Shown one piece after another: positions 12,561 to 23,600 of a DNA stretch of 64,000 bases. The DNA comes from Capitella teleta. Its lineage: Eukaryota; Annelida; Polychaeta; Capitellidae. Each line of letters begins with the position of its first letter. Positions within the stretch are counted from its first letter, which is position 1. Made by a program: the position numbers and the translations under genes. The notes under the pieces were generated by a model that made no database searches, was not told where the DNA came from, and saw only the letters and a program-made list of their open reading frames with translations. Location: assembly GCA_000328365.1 (NCBI GenBank), contig KB297895.1, forward strand, positions 30,777 through 94,776, in the 5' to 3' direction.

Positions 12561-12949
12561 GGTGCATGAATATCAATGACATCACGACGTAGCACGTCCT
12601 CGCAGCCCAAAACACTTTTCAGTTGTTCAAATGCTTGCTGCTGCTCTGCGCTTCAGAACCATTTCAGAAGTATGGTTAGCAGAGCTAATCTCGTTGCCAG
12701 ATTTTTGATAGATTTCCCGTAAAATAGCACGGATCCAATAAATGAGCGGAGCTCATTGACATTGGTTGGTGCTGGCATTCTCAAAACTGCTTTTACTTTC
12801 TTCCCTTTTGAGATGCCATTTCTAGACAGCGTGTGTCCTAGATGAGACATTCCCTTGCAAACTCGCATTTTGCTTGCTTGCAACGTAGCCCTTTGCGCAA
12901 AGGTTATCCAGGTGCTCCTCTGCTGTATGTGCTCCTCTGCCATCGCCGT

Positions 12950-13404
<455 letters not shown>

Positions 13405-13869
13405 GTCCACTGACGAGGATGTCGTCTAGGTAGACTTCCATGATTTCCTGGAAATATCCCGGGGGTGACTTTATCCCGAACGGCAGACGCATTTGCAATA
13501 GCGCACCACGATGGGTACTCGGAGCCAGTTTTCTTTGACTCTCTGGACCCAGTTTCACTTGATTGTAGGTTTCTGCCAGGTCGATTTTTGAGAAACAATT
13601 GAATGCCCTTCTGATAGCTTCTTCCTTAGTTCTTCGAGTAAGGGCAACGGCTGTCGGTGAGTTTCGAGTTGCGCGTTAACCGTCACAGCTAGACTAGTCC
13701 CCGCAAACTCGTAGTTTCGGCTTCTGTTGCCCGCGGAAGAACCCTAATTGGAACTACTTGAGTGCCATTATTACAGAACTGCGTTGGCTTCCACATGCAC
13801 GCCTTTCTTGATGCCTTCGTCATAGGTCATGGATAGGTCCTCCTGCATTAATGCATATGGCATCAGTCT

Positions 13870-14600
13870 CGAAATATATACAGGACACCTGTTAACACCA
13901 TTGAGCAATTATCATCTTTTACTGAAGAATTTACTGAAAATCTCCAAAATTTCAAAAACTGAAACCGTGAATGCATTATCGCTGGTGATTTCAACATCGA
14001 TCTGCTAAAGGTGAGTGATAAACTTATTTATAGCGAATTCATACACTCTGTTCTCTCCGAAGGGTTCATTCCAAAAGTCACTCTCCACACGTTTTTCCAA
14101 TAGAAGCGCTACATTGATTGACAATTATTGTTGTAAAATTTTCAGCAACTATACTGTCCCACTTCCTCTGGCATCTTAACCAACAACATATCAGACCATC
14201 AACCCTACTTTATTTTTCTTGATTAAATGAAAAAAGAACTTCCTAACACAAAGTATATCACACTTAATATAAAAAGTTCTATTTATTATGAAAATAATAG
14301 AAACGAATTACGAAATTCTAATATCATGCACCAATTTGATATCACTCCTGACTCTGATCCGAACGTAAATCTTGCTATTTTACAACAGTTTATCACTACT
14401 GCCGTAGAAAATAACAGCTCTACAAGAACAGTTAAGTTTCGGAAGCACTAGCACAAAAATTCAGAATGGATCTCTGCAGCCATCGTTAAGTCAATTAAAT
14501 ACCGAGATAAACTTCATCTTAAACTTGAAAGATCTACCCCCGAAACACGTGAAAACGACACTCTCAAAGTCAATCTACGAACGTATAACTCCATTTTGAC
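13870..14600 (+). mobile_element. LINE family A, copy 1 (endonuclease region)
   Basis: Translation gives an apurinic-type endonuclease of a non-LTR retrotransposon: IIAGDFNIDLLKVSD, ATLIDNYCCKI, SSGILTNNISDHQP. The DNA is closely similar to the minus-strand copy at 34795-34100, so they are one family. The copy is fragmentary and has frame damage. It stops at 14600, where a second LINE begins again at a homologous position. Confidence 0.8.
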
Positions 14601-15780
14601 AAACACACAACAACAAAAAGAGTAAAATTTAACAAACACAAACACAAGAAATCAGAATGGATAACACAAGGACTTATAAGATCAAATCGATACCGCGACA
14701 AATTACACCTCAAAATGAAACTAACACACCCTGACTCACCACAAAGAAATACACTGAAAACAAACATAGCAATATACAACAAAATTCTCAAATAGACAAT
14801 CAGACAAGCAAAAGCACTCCACTACAACAACATTTTCACACAAGCACACAACAAACCAAAAGATACATGGAAAGCAATCAACAACACATAAACAGAANNN
14901 NNNNNNNNNNNNNNNNNNNNNNNNNNNNNNNNNNNNNNNNNNNNNNNACNATTTTTCACCAATATCGGACACAAAATAGCATCACAAATTCCACCCTCTG
15001 ACACAATCATCGACACATATTTTCAACCAATCAACGCACCACCTTTCGACTTTCATCCAATAACACAAACAGACATCGACCAAATCATTCACAAACTCAC
15101 ACCCAAACACTCAACAGGTTCCATTCTTGGCCCTTTCCCCTTCCTCATCTCCATTAACGACCTTCCCAATAGCTCTTCCTCTATTGATTTCATAACCTAT
15201 GCCGACGACACCACACTAATGACCTCACTCAACTCACACTTCTCCACAAATAGCCTCGACAATGAATTAAACAACGTCTTTAAATGGTTCTGCACAAATA
15301 AACTTTCACTCAACGCCACAAAAACAAACTCAAACACATTCCACACACCACAGAGAAAAATCACACCTCCAGACCTATACATTAATTCACACAAAATACA
15401 AAACGTTGATCACACGAACTTCCTCGGCATCATCATTGACAAACACCTTTCATTCAAACCTCACACAAACAAAGTCAACACAAAAATATCACAAATCACA
15501 GGCATCCTCAATAGACTCAAGCACCAGTTTCCACAACACATCCTCCTAACAATTTATCAATCTCTCATCATCCCACACATCACATACGGCGCTCTCACCT
15601 GGTCAAAAAGTCACCACACACACATTAATAAAACAACAAGAGAAAGCAATCAGAACAATCACAAAATCCAAATATAACGCACACACAGAACCTCTATTCA
15701 AACAAACAAATCTTCTTAAAATTGAGGATCTGCGAAAGCTCCTTGAATTAAAATTCTATTATAAGTGGGAGAGTGGAGTA
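14601..15780 (+). mobile_element. LINE family B, G-poor strand, internally deleted
   Basis: A second non-LTR element with reverse transcriptase remains: KSEWITQGLIRS...YRDKLHLKM upstream, then after the gap IDQIIHKLTPKHSTG joined directly to SILGPFPFLISINDL, ITYADDTTLM and the C-terminal NFLGIIIDKHLSFKPH. The core RT segment normally lying between the HSTG and GSILGP motifs is missing. The coding strand is strikingly poor in G and rich in A and C from about 14600 to 15715. Codons use ACA, CAA, AAC and CTC far more than the neighbours. The end (LLKIEDLRKLLELKFYYKWE) has normal composition. Confidence 0.75.
14898..14950. other. Assembly gap
   Basis: A run of N (14898-14947), two called bases and one more N inside LINE family B. 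Continuity across this point is not certain. Confidence 0.98.
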
Positions 15781-15902
15781 CTTCCGAATTAGTATACGTT
15801 TTTAGGGTTGATGTTACGCCTCATGGAAATCAATGAAAAGTATTGTTCTCGTAAATTTTTATAACATTTCACCATGTTCTAAGAATAACATTATTGGACT
15901 AA

Positions 15903-16730
15903 AACATAGGCTGCCTGTTAAATGCCAAAAATGGTCACTTCTGTGGAGCAGTTAGCTACGCAGACGACTTAACACTGCTTGCGTAAACAAAATATGCTCT
16001 GCGGCTTATGCTCAAGGAAATTGAAATTGTTGCCCGCACGCTCGATATAAAGTTTAATGCCTCCAAGAGTCAATTGGTCGCATATGATAAGCATGGCCAT
16101 ATCCCTGTTTCTATCTCTTGCATGGGAGAAGCTGATGATTCCGTGCACCATGCCGTTCATCTCGACACATTTATAACCCGGTTAGTGTAGACGCTGATAG
16201 TCTTCGTGTCAAGAGAAGCATCAGGAATACGGTCATGCAGTGTAACTCGTTATGCATTTTATTTCCATGTCTTTGTTTGGATGTTAAATCAGGGATACTC
16301 TATTCTATAGAGTATCCTTGGTTAAATATCGCTTATTTAAGACGTATTGTATGCCATTGTAGGGCTTAATAGTATAAATGTTGAAGCTATGCACTTGTGT
16401 TGGAGGAAGTATCTCCGACGGCTTTTAAATTTACCTCGACGCACACATTGTCATCTTCTTAATGTAATATGCCATGATGCACCTTTTAATGATCAAATAT
16501 TTAATCGTTTTGGAAGTTTCTACGCACTATACTTAAGACCGAAAATTTATGTACACGCACTTGTTTTTACTCGGCGATCAGTGGGAGTTCCTCCGTCCTG
16601 ATTTCTAATATTGTTCATTTATGCTCAAAACTCGGTATATCAAAGCACCGACTCCTTAGTGAGGATTTCTATTTCCGCTCAAATTTTTCTATTGATGAAT
16701 ATAACATTGTGCATGGACCATAAGCCTAGT
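15903..16730 (+). mobile_element. LINE family C, 3' half of ORF2
   Basis: A third non-LTR lineage. NIGCLLNAKNGHFCGAVSYADDLTLL contains the YADD catalytic motif; it is followed by LKFNASKSQLVAYD-like residues. About 250 bp downstream come CWRKYLRRLLNLPRRTHCHL and then SKLGISKHRLLSEDFYFRSN, the conserved C-terminal region of such elements. It contains stops and frame changes and is an old relic. A perfect 10-bp hairpin (16293-16302 with 16308-16317) lies inside it. Confidence 0.75.
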
Positions 16731-18496
16731 AACAGTTGGACCACGCATGGGTCTCGAAACCCTAGCACGCAATCAAGCGTATCGGTAAAGCGGGGGAAAA
16801 GTGATGCAGAGGCATTTCGTTCCGCCGTTCAAGTAGGGTTTGACTTAAAGTTCTTTCATATACAAGTAGATTTTTTTTGTTCCAAATGCTTTGCATTATG
16901 ATTTGATCCTGAAGTCTCAAAAGCAGGGAAGAGTGTAAATTGGAAGTGCATGTGGTTGAGTTATACATTCAAAGGAATTTTCAATGCAGAAGAATAGTAC
17001 AATAGAGACGAAAGAGGTCGAGATGAAGATTATTTAGCTTCATTTGAATACTTAAATGACATAAACTATTGATTAGAAATATCTATGAATTTCGCTAGTT
17101 ATATTCACTCAGTCACAAATCAAGTTTAACAGTATTTTGACGGTAATATTGAGTCACTAAATAGTGCGGTGTGATGAAACAAGAAATGTGTGGTTAAAAG
17201 ATGGAGGGAAATTGGCATATGCTTCCCCCAAGAGCATTTTACTTACCATAACATAGCTTATCTTTGATAACTCTCCGCAGGGCAATAGACAGCCTTTGGA
17301 TTTCAAAGCTATGTCGTTTTCATTCATCTGCTTTCAACGCCGATTCACTGGCGCGCTAGAAGAGTGAAGAAAGTACATGTATAACATTTTCTTTTCAAAA
17401 CAAATCTCAGTTTGCAATTAATTTGCAAACGACCAGATTGACATGTCGCAACCTTGAACAAAGGCGCAGTGACTTCATCTATTCAATTAATTATACAGTG
17501 TAAAATTATTAATGCCGATCAAAGTTTGTCAGGGGCTTTCTTCCAACGAATCGAATCAATGGAATAGCCATATCAGTGACCAATTAAACAGTACAGTAAT
17601 TTATATGTTAATCACTGGATTATGTCGTTACAAGACGGCATTTTAATGCTTTAACATCGTTGGGTCAGAGCAAGACTATTAAGAGTCAAAATCCAACTGA
17701 AACAGGGGGATTAACAAAAATGGATTATCTGTTTCCTGCCCATTGCGTTGGTGTTGTTAAGCATACAAATGTCTGTTAGGATCAACCAAAAGTAAATTGC
17801 TTGGAAATCATTATCAGGTTCACCCCTACTCCCACCCCAATCCCCCTCCATCTCTATCCCACATTTAAATGGTCATAAATGCACAATGCCAACCCACATG
17901 ATATGATGACAACAACGCCAACATCGATTTGCGTTGCATTTTCCTGGCTGCTGGCCAATCAAACTGACCAATCAACGATCGACCTGACCGTCATGCTCTG
18001 CTAGTTCATTTTACATGTCCCTGATTGTTATCACCAAACTGCGTTACAGATTTGTTCACAAGGGCGCTTTTCAGTGATGCATTGCATAGAATCAGGTGAC
18101 ATGTCGGTCTGAGTGTCTTTTTGTGTGTTTGAATGTTTGTTTGCTTGGTTTTCATTTTTTATTTTTCTTCTCGTTCTCTCTTGCATGAATATTTTCTGCT
18201 TGTATATCACTTGTGCATATATCTCATGAAAAAAAAAAAAAAAAAAAAAAAAAATAGTGATGGGCGAATATAGTCTTTTCCGAATATCCGAAGCCGAACT
18301 TCGGGCATCATATATTCCTCACAGCCGAATACAAAGTTACCACACTCTTTGGGGCATTTAATTGTCAGCTAAGGTTAGAAGTTTGGGACGCTTTTGTGAA
18401 TGGATGTGCTGATGTACGCCTCAGTTGATAACTAGACTTGCTAGAGCATAAGACAGTTGTCATGAGTCTTTTGTGAACACGGGTTCCGTTTTCCAG
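16731..18496. other. Gene-free stretch upstream of EGF/PAN copy 1
   Basis: No coding exon is recognised. A poly-A run lies at about 18229-18254, directly followed by TAGTGATGGGCGAATATAGT and several CCGAA words, which look like the terminus of a hAT-type element. A leader exon for copy 1, like those of copies 2 and 3, was sought here and not found. Confidence 0.5.
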
Positions 18497-19909
18497 GAAT
18501 CCAGATAGCTACTATTATGTCGTGGGATCTTCCGCCATGTTTGGATGGTTGTAAGTGTGGATTTCTTAAACTCGACGGAAGAATCTGGTCCCCAGCCGGT
18601 GATTCAGAGTGCCCGTTTGAGTTAAAGTGCTTCTGCGAGGACGCTCCAAGCACTGGCGCATGTAAGTATGCACCAGTAAACATGTTGCTTTGTAACTTAT
18701 CAGGAACAGCTTCTGTGTGCGATTCTAATCCATGCATGAATGGCGGCGTGTGTCGGGAATCCGGAGATTCGTTTGTTTGCGATTGTCCCCAGTTGTGGAC
18801 AGGAGACAATTGCGAGACTTATGACGTCACAGACGGCATCTGTAACAGCGAGCCTTGCATGAATGGCGGGACCTGTGTGTTGGTCGACAGTGCCAACTTC
18901 TATTGCAACTGCTGGGCTGCGTACTCGGGTGAGTTGTGTGAACACTGGGTTGACCTCTGCCAAGGTCAAGACTGCTGGGGTGAAGGTTACTGCGAGGCCA
19001 GAGATGACGGATTTGACTGCGTGTGCCCTGATGACTTCGCAGGGACAACCTGCAACCTCGGTTGGTTATTAATCTGTTTTGATAACGTGCTGTTCAATGG
19101 TTTAACTTGCAGGCAAGATCTACCGAGCTCGCATAACTCACTCAACAGTGGCGCCACTGACACCGAGCATGTTCGTTGTTATTCTCCGTGCAACTGCGCT
19201 GACGACAACTGTAGCTGAGATGCATGCTGTATTCAATAATGGCACACCAGAGACCAAGTAAGGGTGATGCCTCAGTACATTGGGAATGATGCAGCAATTA
19301 CATTCTGTGCAGTGTGATTGAGGGAAGTGTGTTTGCGAGTAATTATGTTGGAAGCATTCGTGCCATTGATCTCAGCACTGGTAGCGACATCAACCTTCAA
19401 GTTCAGCAGGTGAGATCATCACACTCTGATCGTGTGTCTTATATCTGATTGATTTCAACCACAGGTGCTGATTGAGGACGTCTTTTCCAACCAGGCGTGG
19501 GTCATCCAGTGCACTGACAACTGCCTCCTCGACAGCCTCAACTCCCCACTCATCCAACTTCAAGGTCAATGCATGACCTCGCCCTCTTCAAGATCATACA
19601 ACTATGAAAATACTTTCAGATGTGAGTGAACTGGTTGACACCGTAAATCGTCGCTACTCCATTCGGAGAGGCATGAGGCCTTTGGTCGTGGAGGCCACTC
19701 TCGAAACACTCAGCATTTGCAGCGTGACGAGATGTCTGGGTGCCTGTTCTCAGTATCAGGGTGACTGCACCGCTGTGCGCATGTGTAAGACGGACTGCAC
19801 TTGTGAGTTGCTGACCATTGGGCTGCCCTACCCCTCGAATGAACTCACCTCTGACGTCGGATGCGACTCCTTCATCCTGGACCGCTATCTCAAAGATGGC
19901 GGCGCCTGA
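18497..19909 (+). CDS. Secreted EGF / PAN-like protein, copy 1 (leader exon not found)
   Basis: Exons 18497-18661, 18710-19060, 19113-19257, 19313-19409, 19465-19564, 19620-19909 join in phase. Exon 2 encodes a cysteine-rich module (CLDGCKCG...CPFELKCFCED). Exon 3 encodes three EGF-like domains (CDSNPCMNGGVC; CNSEPCMNGGTC; CQGQDCWGEGYC). Exons 4-6 encode about 114 residues of likely beta structure with VLIEDVFSNQAW, faintly PLAT-like. Exon 7 has a cysteine-rich C-terminus resembling PAN/apple folds (CSVTRCLGACS...CKTDCTCELL). By homology with copies 2 and 3 an upstream exon ending in phase 1 should supply the start and leader; none is seen, so this copy may be incomplete or use a distant leader. 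An ATG exists at 18517. It is probably extracellular; its binding partner is unknown. The first exon 1-2 intron boundary is inferred from the sister copies. Confidence 0.75.
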
Positions 19910-20532
19910 TCTGAATCTCTGGATTTGTTTTGTAGTTTTTAAATCTGATGGTGGAACTCAAAATGTTGTAACTGAACATTTTCTGTCTATGATATATTTT
20001 GAACGAGTGTCCGCACGACAATGACGCAATTTTTTTGGCAATTGCGCTTGCTATATAGGTCTGTGTCCTCCTTGGATATAAATAAACCTTTCCTTGTACA
20101 CAAAGTTTAGCATCTCAATCTCGTTTTTCATAATTGTTGTCACCATGACGCATCTTACTGTGCTGATCCTGATGGGGAAATCTGAGGATGCCAGAGAGTG
20201 TGTGGTGGGTGAATTCCCTGTTGTTGTTGATGATTATAGTATTGATATAAACGGATAAAAGAAGAATGTGGAAGGAAAACAAAGGCAAATAATTATGAGT
20301 TTCCGTTGGTTTCTGGTGAGAAACAGGTGTTTTCAACAGGCTAAAATATATAGTTATATTATGCCCAAGAGACAATACAGATCAGTGAATCTGTATACTG
20401 CTCGATATTTGCACTAGAATTTAATAATTTGCACTAATTATTCGGCATGTAATTATCGCAGATTCACAGCTACCTGGCTATCATATTGATTAAAACGGCA
20501 TCTGATTTCTATTTAGCCGTTTGCTAAGATGC
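19910..20532 (+). other. 3' UTR and duplicated 3' flank of copy 1
   Basis: AATAAA at 20081-20086. Sequence similarity with the copy 2 flank continues well past the polyadenylation signal to about 20455 (compare 25782-26345), which marks the end of the duplicated unit. Confidence 0.7.
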
Positions 20533-20566
20533 AAACATGGATTGATTAATTAAGTGCAGGGAGCTC
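20533..20566 (+). promoter_or_regulatory. 34-bp block identical upstream of copies 2 and 3
   Basis: A 34-bp stretch centred on GATTGATTAATTAAGTGCAG lies 101 bp before the leader ATG of copy 2, and recurs exactly (40629-40596, minus strand) 104 bp before the leader ATG of copy 3. The sequence between it and each ATG has diverged, so this block appears conserved beyond background. It is probably core promoter or transcription start; the homeodomain-like AATTAATTAA core is suggestive. Confidence 0.55.
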
Positions 20567-20667
20567 TCAGCGCCCTTGATCTAGATACTCTTGCTCGAGA
20601 CGCGGTTTTTATAGACGTCGGGATTCTTCATTTTTTCAGTCGTAAAGTAAAGGACTCGGCGCTCGGA

Positions 20668-23600
20668 ATGAATATTCTTATCCATGCTATTCTCATTTAT
20701 CAAGGTAATGTCATATTCATTTTGACGTTATATTTAGTTTTGTTTCATTTCTATACTCGTATTTCTATATACATGTATAGTCTATATAATTATATCCTCG
20801 AATTAAAGCCTTTCATTAAAAAGCAAATCACATATTCAATTTGACGAATGGTATTCAAAATGTCTATGGGCGGACTTACTGCACATGTGTCTAGTATCAG
20901 ATATTGTATTAGATACTAGTAAGGCTGACTGTTGTAGATCCCGAATCCAGCCAGCCGATTGCTTTGTGGCTGGCTGGGACCTTTTCTGGCTGGCTAGTCG
21001 GTTAACCGACTTTTTTGTGACTGACTAACAGTGATATTTTTCCGTCTGGCTCATATCGGCTGCATTGCTAATACTAGTGCACACATTATATAAATTAATA
21101 CATCCATGTTCTTGCTAACATACGTCAAGTTGTGTGCATGAGACAATATTAAGAATTATATGATTTATAGCAGTCGCAGGCTATGATGAAGTTGACGAGG
21201 AAAAAGTTTAACCATTGTTACTAAAATTATACTGTATTGAATAGTGATAGAAAATTAAACTTGTGTGTGGGGAAATTGAAGAATGTTTACCATTGAGAAT
21301 ATAGCTGAAACATCGTTTCCATTGACGCATATGATCAAGACATACATAAAAGTCCAACTGTGTAACAAGGTCGATTGCTGTGCACTACTGTCTATGGTGG
21401 TATGCAAGATAAGTACCCTCGGGATTTATCGATAAGAGCAGGAGGGAGGTCCCGGACTTCTGTTAGACCCCTGATGTTTCATGCCATCAGTCAGATACAT
21501 TGAGGCTGCCTTTCAAATTATTTGGAAAAGTCAAAGCCTGCCTCTCCCAAAAGTGAAGAGCTATTTCTTCCTCATCCCCAGTTCTTATAGCAACGAGGTA
21601 ATTGTATGTTTCATCTTAAGATCAGTAGAAATTATCTGTTTTTTAGTACCTTCGTTTTTAAATCCCATAACAATTTAAGTTATATATAATTCTCTCTTCC
21701 CCCCTCTCTCTCTCTTCCTCTCTCTCTCGAGTTGCGATCAAACTTTTAGCGCTTGGATAAAAAAGGCAGCTTATATAATTGAAAGTTTACTTTGTCAGTT
21801 TCTATAAACCAAAACGTTATTTACTGCCAAAAAATGCGGCTAGCCGAAGAATTTTCGGCGGCGACTGAGCCAACTCTTTTTCGGCGGATCGATTCCATTC
21901 CGGCGGCGGCGGCGGCGACTCAGATATTTTTCGGCTGACTAGTCGGCTATTCCCGGCTGGCTTCGGGGTCTAGACTGTTGACTCTACAAACTGTCCATGT
22001 TGGCCAAATGATGAAGAACGTCCAACAAGCTGGTTTAACGCTCGACATTATTTCGAAGCTCGCATATCGTATAATAGCATTTTGACTGAATCCCTAGCTC
22101 TTCCGCCTGAAATTCTGTTAATAATTAAGATTAAAATTAACAAAGCTATTATGGTAAGAGGTTACTGTCTGAAGTTGAGCAAGCCAACCGCGAATGCAGC
22201 CATACAACACTCAATCTCACATAGGGTTGTAAACCGCTGGAATGGGCTAACAGGGCGAGCAGCGTTTGCACTCTCGTTACACTACTAATCATTTAAAACC
22301 TGTTGAATATACATTGGCAGTCACACCCTCAGAGATGTAGCTGGGGAGCACGGTAACCTGGTCACACATGCAAGCCGCTGATCGAGACTGATTGAACATT
22401 ATTAGGAGCCGATTCCAGAAAAAAAAACAAAAAAAAAAACAACTTAATTCAAGCCACTGAGCCAAGCACTCTATATTTCTGTCAGACTTGTAGATCTCTA
22501 TTAGTTATCCTACTACCAGAGCGCTTGAGTTTCTTTCTGGAATAGATAAAGCATGCTTAGCGGCTGCAGAGCAAGTTCCATTTTGATACATGTACTACAT
22601 GCATGGCGCAGAAAGGATTTCTTCGGGACGCAAAATATGTTCCTTATGATTCAGATGAGGCAAATTGTTGAGTGTAACTGCAATTATATACATCTGGGAA
22701 TATCGCGGTTTTTTTTTTGTTTTTTTTTTGTTTTTTTTTTTTTTGTTTTTTTTTTTTAAAGTTTACTGGAAAAATGGGACGGATTAATTAAATTATGTGG
22801 CGCATTCCTAATGAATGATTTCCGCCACTTACCATGGGTTTAGACGCCAGAGGTTACTCTAAGTTTTTAATGCGCTGAGTCCATCAGCTGAGATTGAGAA
22901 TCTCAAAGCTGACGAGTAGGCTAGAACGATTTTATAAATATAACTCACTTGAAAATAGATTACGAGTGTAAGTTTGCTGTCAACTGAGCTTAGTAGTATT
23001 TGGACCGATATTTACTACTTAAAGGGAGGGAGAACTGATTAAAAATGGACTTTGAGTCGTTATTTGATGCACCAAAAATGATTCCTATGCCTGGCCCACA
23101 CAAGGAATATCATCGCTAACGATTTCGCGGGAGATATATTGCTAACTAGGCGTGACGTCAGGAGCTGTGATGAAACACCGAGTTCCCCATCTTTTACAAT
23201 GGGCCTCGTCATATCAGCGTGTCCTGCGACTAAAGCCCTGGATATTTTTTTATTTTCTTTTCGGAAATAGATAGAATAATCATTTTGCCACCAGTCAGGC
23301 GCGAAAAAAAAAATGTTTTTTGCTATTTTTCTTATTTTAACAAGCGATTTTCTAGGACACCTACCATGTTTCTCATCCTGAAACAGTAAAAAGGTCAGCC
23401 AGAGTGCACCACGCATGCGCTTTCGTTTCGTAAACAACAAAGATGTCCTTTTATGGCGAAGATGCTCTGCTCTGATTGGCTGAAATCGATAGCTTCACGA
23501 GGGGAACGGGACCAATCAGGGCAAGCCTTCAGCTGACGTTTGCCTCCTATACTTCGTAATGGAAGCCATTCTTCCATAGGCCCAATGCTAACCCCGATAT

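Noticed and set aside
18441-18969. Minus-strand and alternative-frame ORFs over the EGF/PAN copies
   Set aside because: They mirror the cysteine-rich plus-strand exons, recur at the same positions in all copies, and have no start or splice support of their own.
23060-23440. 126-residue minus-strand open frame
   Set aside because: It lies wholly inside the TTAA-flanked inverted-repeat element, and shows no recognisable domain.
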